6,440 bases of DNA, from NCBI GenBank assembly GCA_947505055.1, contig CANNLO010000279.1, forward strand, positions 1 to 6,440. The letters run 5' to 3'. Below are positions 1-5,235 of the stretch, piece by piece. Position 1 is the stretch's first letter; each line of letters starts with the position of its first letter. The notes beneath the pieces were generated by a model. The model was not told where the DNA came from and did no database searches. It saw nothing but the letters and a program-made list of their open reading frames with translations. The position numbers and the translations under genes were made by a program. The DNA comes from Methylococcaceae bacterium. GTDB taxonomy: Bacteria > Pseudomonadota > Gammaproteobacteria > Methylococcales > Methylomonadaceae.

Positions 1-873
1 GCCTTTGCGGTCAACATTCTATCCAGTCCTGATGTGATGATTGTTGATGAAGCACTGGCAGTTGGTGATATGAATTTTCAAGCAAAATGTATGACTGCAT
101 TAACACGCATTCAAGACAATGGCGCAACCGTGTTGTTTGTCAGTCATGACTTGGGCGGGTTAAAAAGTCTGTGTTCACGCGGTATTTACCTTGAAGGGGG
201 TAATGTTAAATCGACTGGAAAAGCGTCTGAGGTAGCGGATCTATACATCAAAACAATGCGTGAAGAGATGAATGCAGAGCATCGCAAGTTTGTTCGGGTA
301 ATTTCTGAGTTTGTGCCAGAAAATAGGGAAATTAAAGAAGAAACTGGGCAGTCTCTGGATAAGAGCAACAAAACCTTGAAACGCTCCTCTGAGTTTGATA
401 AACGGGTAGCCACATTTCGATATGGTTCTGGAGGGGCAAGAATCACTTTTGTTGAATTGCTTAACATGAGTGATGAACCAATACAGTCGGTGGAATTCAA
501 TCAAGAAGTAAAAATACGAATATATTGTGAAGTGGAAGCAGAGATGTCCTTAACTATTTCCTTTCAAATTCTGGATGAAAAACAAAATAATATAATCGCT
601 TCTGGTTTCAAAGAGGCTGGAAAAGAATGCCCTCTGATGAGGCAAGGTGATTGTTGTATTGCAACTTATACCCTTAAGCTACCGTTACGGGATGGCGTTT
701 ATTCGATGCGGACCCACATAGTAAAGCCAATTTATGGAAGTATCCGTCCGGAATATATAGACTTTGTTCCTAACGCTGTCGTTTTTATGGTTATGCGTAG
801 GGAACCTGATAAAATTTGGTCAGCAGTTTATTTGTTCCCTTCTCTCGAAATTGAAAGGCTTAGGATTGATTAA
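1..873 (+). CDS. wzt: Wzt-type polysaccharide ABC transporter ATP-binding protein, C-terminal part (5' truncated by window)
   Basis: ATPase subunit of an ABC exporter that moves a finished lipid-linked polysaccharide across the inner membrane, working with the permease Wzm (not in window). The frame is open from base 1, so the start, Walker A and LSGGQ signature lie upstream; roughly 150 residues are missing by comparison with the family. The 290 visible residues begin with AFAVNIL, normally found just after the signature helix. They continue with Walker B VMIVDE (residues 12-17, catalytic Glu17), the D-loop ALAVGD and the switch histidine in FVSHDL (His49). A charged linker of about 50 residues follows. 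From RYGSGGARITFVELLN (about 140-155) to the end is a beta-rich domain like the Wzt C-terminal carbohydrate-binding domain. Such a domain is known in E. coli O8/O9a Wzt to recognise the capped glycan end. Its stop shares one base with the next start. The Wzt subtype call is strong; the exported glycan is inferred. Confidence 0.93.
   Translation, partial: AFAVNILSSPDVMIVDEALAVGDMNFQAKCMTALTRIQDNGATVLFVSHDLGGLKSLCSRGIYLEGGNVKSTGKASEVADLYIKTMREEMNAEHRKFVRVISEFVPENREIKEETGQSLDKSNKTLKRSSEFDKRVATFRYGSGGARITFVELLNMSDEPIQSVEFNQEVKIRIYCEVEAEMSLTISFQILDEKQNNIIASGFKEAGKECPLMRQGDCCIATYTLKLPLRDGVYSMRTHIVKPIYGSIRPEYIDFVPNAVVFMVMRREPDKIWSAVYLFPSLEIERLRID
862..865 (+). promoter_or_regulatory. Ribosome binding site of sulfotransferase 1, inside wzt
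   Basis: AGGA lies 7 bases before the ATG at 873 and within the last codons of wzt. It supports translation starting at the TAATG junction, so the sulfotransferase is translationally coupled to the transporter ATPase. Confidence 0.6.
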
Positions 874-1601
874 TGATAATAACTGACGATTTTGTTTTAT
901 TGAACTTTCCAAAAACAGGTTCAACATTCACTAGAAAAATAATTCAAAAAATATATAAAGATCAGCACGAAGAATTATTGCTTCCAGTCAAATCAGGTCG
1001 AACATCCCAACATGGAACCTACAGTCAAATTCCCCTTGAACATCAAGAGAAAATAATCTTAAGTATTGTACGAAACCCTTTTGACCGTTATGTTTCTTTC
1101 TATTTCTTCAAGTGGTTTTTGCAATATCCTCCAGAAAGCCCAGAAATACTTAAAAATTGTTACCCAAGCTTCCCGGAAATCAATTTTCGCGAATTTTTGG
1201 ATATGACGGACACGTTTGAAAAGATAAAATTATTAAGATCCTATGGTATCTCTACCGATACCGATATTGGCTTTCAAACTATTCAATTTGTAGCATTTTT
1301 TTCCAGCACCCCAGAAACTGCACTCAAAGAACTTATGCGGGAAACAACTGCTTCCTTTTTAAAACTTCCGAAAATACATTTCTTGCGCCAAGAATTTCTG
1401 CGCGAAGATTTGATTGTTTTTTTGTCAACATATCACGAGGATCATCAGTATATTAAAAAAATAATAGATTCAGAGAATGACGAGAACGTTACGATAGGAA
1501 GAGGTCCAATGGAAAAAAATTGGCGACAATTCTGGACCCCTGATTTGTTTGCAGCCTATCAAAAAAAGGAAGAGCTATTATTAAATAAGTTTACAGATTA
1601 G
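873..1601 (+). CDS. Sulfotransferase 1 (PAPS-dependent, Sulfotransfer_2-like)
   Basis: A 242-residue cytosolic-looking protein with no signal peptide or membrane segment. The N-terminal NFPKTGSTFTRK (residues 11-22) is the loop that binds the 5'-phosphosulfate of PAPS, with Lys14 as the expected catalytic or phosphate-binding lysine. IVRNPFDRYVSFYFF (65-79) is the strand and helix that bind the 3'-phosphate, with Arg67 and Ser75 as the usual contacts. This P-K-T-G-S-T plus V-R-N-P-x-x-R-x-x-S pattern is typical of the carbohydrate sulfotransferase branch that includes heparan 2-O- and chondroitin-type enzymes. The acceptor sugar cannot be read from sequence. The ATG overlaps the wzt stop by one base and sits 7 bases after AGGA, which fixes the start. 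The gene is clearly AT-rich. The sulfotransferase call is confident; the exact Pfam subfamily is less so. Confidence 0.87.
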   Translation: MIITDDFVLLNFPKTGSTFTRKIIQKIYKDQHEELLLPVKSGRTSQHGTYSQIPLEHQEKIILSIVRNPFDRYVSFYFFKWFLQYPPESPEILKNCYPSFPEINFREFLDMTDTFEKIKLLRSYGISTDTDIGFQTIQFVAFFSSTPETALKELMRETTASFLKLPKIHFLRQEFLREDLIVFLSTYHEDHQYIKKIIDSENDENVTIGRGPMEKNWRQFWTPDLFAAYQKKEELLLNKFTD

Positions 1602-1612
1602 AAGTAACAACT

Positions 1613-2479
1613 ATGGCTAGTTTTTTATCCAATTTATTTCATTCATTTGATAAGAGTAGGTATTCGCAGTTTTTAATAATCGGTACGCAAAAAGCAGGTA
1701 CTACAACGCTTTTTGATATGCTTAATTGTTGCCAAAATTTTTGTGGCTCATCTGACAAGGAAACTGGATTTTTTACTAATGATTTATTTTATAAACAAGG
1801 TAAGCAATGGTATTTAGAACAATTTGAACAGTGTAATCGTGCCGCTATAAAATTTGAAGCAACACCGTTCTATCTTTACCATCCTGATACGCCCAAAAGG
1901 GTTTTTTTGTTCAATAAACACATGAAGTTTATCGTTCTTCTAAGAGAGCCAGCAGCCCGTTGTTACTCGGCATGGAATATGTATAAGCGATTCAATGAAA
2001 CTTCAGCCCAGCATATTTTCGATCAATTTATCCAATACTCAAATACTTCGATCAAAGATGCAATCAGTAATTTGCTATTTACCGACCATTACCCTTCTTT
2101 TAAACAAGCTGTTGAAGAAGATATTGAGCGGCATTTGTCCCATTCAGGTGAAATTGAACCTTCTTTTGTGAGGCGTGGTATTTATTTTGAGCAAATTTCA
2201 AATTATCTCCAATATTTCAATCTTGACAACTTTCTTTTCCTAGAGCAAAGAGAGTTAAATTCGCCTGTTACATTAATTCAAAAAATCTCCGATTTTTTGA
2301 ATTTGACAATTGATATAGAAGCGGTAGGGGATTCAATCTCAAGTAATATCGGCGACTATCAGGGCGAAAGCGTTGAAATCGAAGAAACGCTCCTTTTGCT
2401 TAAGGATTTTTATAGACCATACAATGAAGCGCTATTTAACCAAATTGGTATTCACTATGACTGGAATGAAAATGCATGA
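1613..2479 (+). CDS. Sulfotransferase 2 (heparan sulfate sulfotransferase-like domain)
   Basis: A 288-residue protein, about the size of a single sulfotransferase domain, with no membrane anchor. FLIIGTQKAGTTTLFDML (20-37) is the PAPS 5'-phosphosulfate loop, with Lys27. DKETGFF (48-54) matches the K-E-x-x-F-F element of heparan sulfate N- and 3-O-sulfotransferases, whose glutamate is the catalytic base (here probably Glu50). EATPFYLY (82-89) matches their E-x-x-P-x-Y element. KFIVLLREPAARCYSAW (105-121) is the 3'-phosphate site, with Arg111 and Ser119. RRGIYFEQISNYLQYF (about 187-202), followed by FLFLEQREL, is the usual C-terminal half of the fold. It transfers sulfate from PAPS to a sugar hydroxyl or amine; the acceptor is unknown. 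It starts 11 bases after sulfotransferase 1, with only a weak AGAAG site at 1600-1604, and overlaps the next gene by four bases. Confidence 0.9.
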   Translation: MASFLSNLFHSFDKSRYSQFLIIGTQKAGTTTLFDMLNCCQNFCGSSDKETGFFTNDLFYKQGKQWYLEQFEQCNRAAIKFEATPFYLYHPDTPKRVFLFNKHMKFIVLLREPAARCYSAWNMYKRFNETSAQHIFDQFIQYSNTSIKDAISNLLFTDHYPSFKQAVEEDIERHLSHSGEIEPSFVRRGIYFEQISNYLQYFNLDNFLFLEQRELNSPVTLIQKISDFLNLTIDIEAVGDSISSNIGDYQGESVEIEETLLLLKDFYRPYNEALFNQIGIHYDWNENA

Positions 2480-3372
2480 ATGAAATAGCCTTTATTATTG
2501 GTACTGGACGTTGTGGCACTACCATGCTTGCCCAAATGCTCAACTCTCATTCGATGATTTGCGTACCGTTCGAACTCCAGATTTTATTTGAGTACAGTCA
2601 TAATGGTACTCGTCTCTATGAGATATTTAAGGAAAAAAAGAATGAGAGTTTTGGGGCTGAAGATTTCATCAGTTTGATTGAAGCTAGAACCCCTCATAAA
2701 TTTCATGAATACTTTGACTACAGGCGTTTTTTTGAAAAGCAACAATATCCTATTCATAGTCTTAAAGAACTTGTAAACAGCCTTTTTAATGAAATCGCAG
2801 AATCTAAACATAAAAAAATATTCGTTGAGCAGACTCCGTGGCAGGGGCAAAGAATTGATATTTTGAACGAGTTATTTCCTGATGCAAAGTATATTCATAT
2901 AGTAAGGGATGGTAGGGACGTAGCTATTTCATTTGCACGAACTCCGTGGTGGCATAACGATATAGGACAAAATTTAGAAAGGTGGCACACTGAAGTTAGC
3001 CAAATCATAGAGTCATCGAAAAAAATTTTGAGGGCAGATCAGTTGCTACAAGTTCGATATGAAGATTTTGTCGAGCAGCCAGAAGCTGAACTTAAACGTA
3101 TTTGTCAATTTTTAGCGATAGATTTTGAAGATGCTATGATTGATCCAGCAACTTATATTGACTATGGATTATATAGCACATTAAATGCTGAAAATTTTTC
3201 TTCTTCTGTACTAAATGAATGGGCTAAAAGCAAAAATGTTTCAACGTTTAAGGGAAGTCGTTATGCGTGGAAAAAGCATCCAGAATACATACCCATTTCA
3301 AATGAAATTAAACAGAGTTTAGATGAACTTGGCTATGAAACAAATAACAATTACATCACTATATTATATTAG
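2476..3372 (+). CDS. Sulfotransferase 3 (Sulfotransfer_3-like)
   Basis: A 298-residue protein starting at the ATG inside an ATGA overlap with the previous stop, the mark of translational coupling. AFIIGTGRCGTTMLAQML (5-22) is the PAPS-binding loop in the bacterial form that carries Arg12 where eukaryotic enzymes have Lys. VEQTPW (117-122) corresponds to the family's E-K-T-P element. YIHIVRDGRDVAISF (139-153) binds the 3'-phosphate (Arg144, Ser152). VRYEDFVEQPE (193-203) is the characteristic R-Y-E-D/E-L-x-x-x-P-E motif, followed by a helix resembling I-C-x-F-L. These motifs are complete, so the enzyme is probably active. It differs clearly from sulfotransferases 1 and 2, so the trio did not arise by recent tandem duplication. 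Acceptor unknown; a sulfated surface glycan is inferred from context. Confidence 0.9.
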   Translation: MNEIAFIIGTGRCGTTMLAQMLNSHSMICVPFELQILFEYSHNGTRLYEIFKEKKNESFGAEDFISLIEARTPHKFHEYFDYRRFFEKQQYPIHSLKELVNSLFNEIAESKHKKIFVEQTPWQGQRIDILNELFPDAKYIHIVRDGRDVAISFARTPWWHNDIGQNLERWHTEVSQIIESSKKILRADQLLQVRYEDFVEQPEAELKRICQFLAIDFEDAMIDPATYIDYGLYSTLNAENFSSSVLNEWAKSKNVSTFKGSRYAWKKHPEYIPISNEIKQSLDELGYETNNNYITILY

Positions 3373-3410
3373 CTGTTAATGACTGTAAAAAATTCCATAC
3401 TCAAAAAATA

Positions 3411-3441
3411 TTGATTGATATAGCCGTATGATTTTTATAAA
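3411..3441 (+). promoter_or_regulatory. Possible sigma-70-like promoter before the aminotransferase
   Basis: In the AT-rich gap 3373-3462, TTGATT (3411-3416) or TTGATA (3415-3420) precedes TATAAA (3436-3441) by 19 or 15 bases. Neither spacing is ideal, and the high AT content makes chance matches likely. It is worth noting because this is the widest gap in the window and marks the change from sulfotransferases to the sugar-nucleotide genes. Confidence 0.25.
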
Positions 3442-3462
3442 AAATATATTGGTGATTAAGTG

Positions 3463-4575
3463 ATGGCCTCAAATGACCCCGTTTATGTTACTCAACCTAC
3501 ATTACCAGATCTAGCAGATTTTATTCCCTATCTTGAACAAATATGGGATAACAAAATACTCACTAACGGCGGACCTTTCCATCAGCAATTGGAACAGGCG
3601 TTGTGCGATTATTTAGGGGTTCAATACATCTCTTTGTTCACTAATGGCACGCTTGCTTTAGTGGTTGCGTTACAAGCACTGCGTATTACAGGTGAAGTCA
3701 TTACTACGCCTTATTCTTTTGTAGCTACTTCGCACTCGTTGCTATGGAATGGCATTAAGCCTGTATTTGTGGATATAGAAGAAGGCACACTCAATCTCGA
3801 CCCAAATAAAATAGAAGCTGCCATTACGCCACAAACCACCGCAATTATGCCAGTCCATTGCTACGGGCATCCATGTAATGTCGAACAAATTCAAAAAATT
3901 GCTGATAACTACAACCTTAAAGTTATTTACGATGCCGCTCACGCGTTTGGAGTTCAACTTCAAAATTCCAGCATCCTCAATTATGGTGATTTATCGGTAA
4001 TGAGCTTTCATGCTACTAAAGTATTTAACACTTTTGAAGGGGGAGCGATTGTTTGCCCTGATGCAAAAACCAAGCAACGTATTGATCATTTAAAAAACTT
4101 TGGTTTTGTTGATGAAGTCACAGTAGTCGCACCTGGTATTAACGGTAAAATGAGCGAAATTAATGCAGCCTTCGGTTTATTGCAACTTAAAGGCATTAAT
4201 GCTGCTTTGGAAAAACGTCAAGTGATTGATGCCTATTACCGACAGGGATTAACGGCTGTTAAAGGCATACATTGTTTGCAGGGTGCGGGTGAAGCATTAG
4301 CAAATTACGCTTATTTTCCTATTTTAGTGCAAGCGGACTATCCGTTAAGCCGCGATACTTTATATCAAAAGCTGCGTGATAATAATATTTATGCCCGCCG
4401 CTATTTTTATCCCTTAATCAGTGATTTTCCGATGTATAGGGGTTTACCTTCAGCCGCGCCCGCTAATCTCCCCGTCGCGAACAAGGCGGCCAATGAAGTT
4501 ATTTGTCTGCCTATTTATCCAACGTTCGACAGAAACGCACAAGAAAATCTTATTGCACTGATTGCTGGGAATTAA
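3463..4575 (+). CDS. DegT/DnrJ/EryC1/StrS-family PLP-dependent sugar aminotransferase (VioA-like)
   Basis: Transfers an amino group, usually from glutamate, to a keto-deoxy sugar nucleotide, probably dTDP-4-keto-6-deoxyglucose or its 3-keto isomer. The 370-residue length is normal for a complete fold type I enzyme. Numbering from the ATG at 3463: TNGTLAL (60-66) binds the PLP phosphate; TTPYSFVAT (81-89) is the usual substrate and cofactor strand; YDAAHAFG (156-163) holds Asp157, which pairs with the PLP pyridine nitrogen; SFHATKVFNTFEGGA (181-195) carries the Schiff-base Lys186. NGKMSEINAA (227-236) is the conserved loop at the dimer interface. HATK with DAAHAFG, rather than the SxxxxK/DAAQA variants, recalls VioA (dTDP-4-amino-4,6-dideoxyglucose synthesis) and FdtB/QdtB; the regiochemistry cannot be settled from sequence. 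A GTG at 3460 directly precedes the ATG and could also be used. The acyltransferase follows after one base. Base composition is richer in GC than in the sulfotransferase genes. Confidence 0.92.
   Translation: MASNDPVYVTQPTLPDLADFIPYLEQIWDNKILTNGGPFHQQLEQALCDYLGVQYISLFTNGTLALVVALQALRITGEVITTPYSFVATSHSLLWNGIKPVFVDIEEGTLNLDPNKIEAAITPQTTAIMPVHCYGHPCNVEQIQKIADNYNLKVIYDAAHAFGVQLQNSSILNYGDLSVMSFHATKVFNTFEGGAIVCPDAKTKQRIDHLKNFGFVDEVTVVAPGINGKMSEINAAFGLLQLKGINAALEKRQVIDAYYRQGLTAVKGIHCLQGAGEALANYAYFPILVQADYPLSRDTLYQKLRDNNIYARRYFYPLISDFPMYRGLPSAAPANLPVANKAANEVICLPIYPTFDRNAQENLIALIAGN
4567..4570 (+). promoter_or_regulatory. Ribosome binding site that decides the acyltransferase start
   Basis: GGGA lies 6 bases before the ATG at 4577. 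The same frame is open further upstream to a TTG at 4562, but that codon lies upstream of this site, inside the aminotransferase gene. The ATG also gives the N-terminus MAWLTHEQ expected for the family, so 4577 is preferred. Confidence 0.6.
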
Positions 4576-4576
4576 T

Positions 4577-5161
4577 ATGGCTTGGTTGACACATGAACAA
4601 ATGATGGAAATGGGTTTTGCACAGGTCGGAAACAATGTGTTACTTTCTGACAAAGCCTCCTATTACAACTGTAAAAATATTCGGATTGGTAACAATGTAA
4701 GAATTGATGATTTTTGTGTATTGTCAGTGGGAATCGGTGGCATCGATATTGGTAATTATATTCATATCGCGGTGTTCTCATCGTTAATTGGTGCAGGTAA
4801 TATTGCGCTGGCTGATTTTTGTAATATTTCATCACGGGTTGCTATTTATAGCAGTAATGATGATTACAGTGGTGCGGCAATGACTAATCCAATGGTACCT
4901 AGCACATTTACCAACGTACATCATGCCGATGTTAAAATAGGTCGTCATGTCATCATTGGAGTTGGATCTATTGTGTTACCCAATGTCACGTTAGAAGAGG
5001 GCGTAGCGATTGGTGCGCTCAGCTTAGTTAAAAACGATTGTCAGTCTTTCGGTATCTATGCAGGTGTGCCCGCTAAAAAAATCGCCGAACGAAAACGTGA
5101 TTTACTTGATTGTGCGCCCTTGTTACACAACCTTGAACAAGGTGCTTCTCCTGCACCCTAG
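4577..5161 (+). CDS. Left-handed beta-helix (hexapeptide repeat) acyltransferase
   Basis: A 194-residue acyl-CoA-dependent transferase of the trimeric LbH fold, resembling the galactoside O-acetyltransferase/WbbJ and sugar N-acetyltransferase group. Hexapeptide turns are visible from about residue 35 (IRIGNNVRIDDFCVLSVG) through GIDIGNYIHIAVFSSLIGAGNI. They resume after a loop at about 119-155 (VKIGRHVIIGVGSIVLPNV, then LEEGVAIGALSLV). The loop SNDDYSG (93-99) followed by NVHHADVKIG (113-122) is the usual active-site insertion, with His115 or His116 as the likely catalytic histidine. YAGVPAKKIAERK (161-173) is the conserved closing motif that contacts CoA. The gene is one base from the aminotransferase, so it probably N-acylates the amino sugar made there, as VioB does after VioA, though O-acetylation of the glycan is possible. 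The C-terminal tail (about 180-194) is low in motif content. Confidence 0.9.
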   Translation: MAWLTHEQMMEMGFAQVGNNVLLSDKASYYNCKNIRIGNNVRIDDFCVLSVGIGGIDIGNYIHIAVFSSLIGAGNIALADFCNISSRVAIYSSNDDYSGAAMTNPMVPSTFTNVHHADVKIGRHVIIGVGSIVLPNVTLEEGVAIGALSLVKNDCQSFGIYAGVPAKKIAERKRDLLDCAPLLHNLEQGASPAP

Positions 5162-5178
5162 ACTACCCCCGCGGTAGT
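5162..5178 (+). repeat. Short inverted repeat in the acyltransferase-glycosyltransferase gap
   Basis: ACTACC (5162-5167) and GGTAGT (5173-5178) are perfect reverse complements around a five-base loop, immediately after the acyltransferase stop. A hairpin here could slow RNA decay or attenuate transcription. No T-run follows, so it is not a convincing intrinsic terminator. Confidence 0.4.
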
Positions 5179-5190
5179 ACTTATAGTGAT

Positions 5191-5220
5191 TTGATGTAAC
5201 TCAATGCTTATTTTTAAAAT
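5191..5220 (+). promoter_or_regulatory. Weak promoter-like sequence before the glycosyltransferase
   Basis: TTGATG (5191-5196) and TAAAAT (5215-5220) are 18 bases apart and match the sigma-70 boxes at 4 of 6 and 5 of 6 positions. Transcription would start almost on top of the ribosome binding site near 5225, leaving nearly no leader, which argues against it. Read-through from the upstream genes is equally plausible. Confidence 0.2.
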
Positions 5221-5224
5221 TAAC

Positions 5225-5227
5225 AGG
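5225..5227 (+). promoter_or_regulatory. Ribosome binding site of the glycosyltransferase
   Basis: AGG, followed by T, lies 8 bases before the ATG at 5236. This ATG gives the canonical family 2 N-terminus MPKVSVILTSYN, so the site and the protein motif agree on the start. Confidence 0.6.
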
Positions 5228-5235
5228 TCAATAAT

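Noticed and set aside
186..504. Two overlapping - strand open frames opposite wzt
   Set aside because: Both are antisense to a well-supported coding frame, and their translations show no recognisable domain.
1509..1570. Runs of seven A within sulfotransferase 1 considered as phase-variable homopolymer tracts
   Set aside because: Seven-base runs are common in this AT-rich stretch, are shorter than typical switching tracts, and the frame is intact.
4562..4576. TTG at 4562 as the acyltransferase start
   Set aside because: It would overlap the aminotransferase end and lies upstream of the GGGA site; ATG 4577 has correct spacing and the family-like N-terminus.
4572..4835. A - strand open frame of 87 codons opposite the acyltransferase
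   Set aside because: It is composition-driven and antisense to the hexapeptide repeats; it is rich in Tyr, His and Gln with no motif.
5162..5185. Intrinsic terminator after the acyltransferase
   Set aside because: The 6-base stem is followed by ACTTATAGTG rather than a T-run, so termination is not supported.
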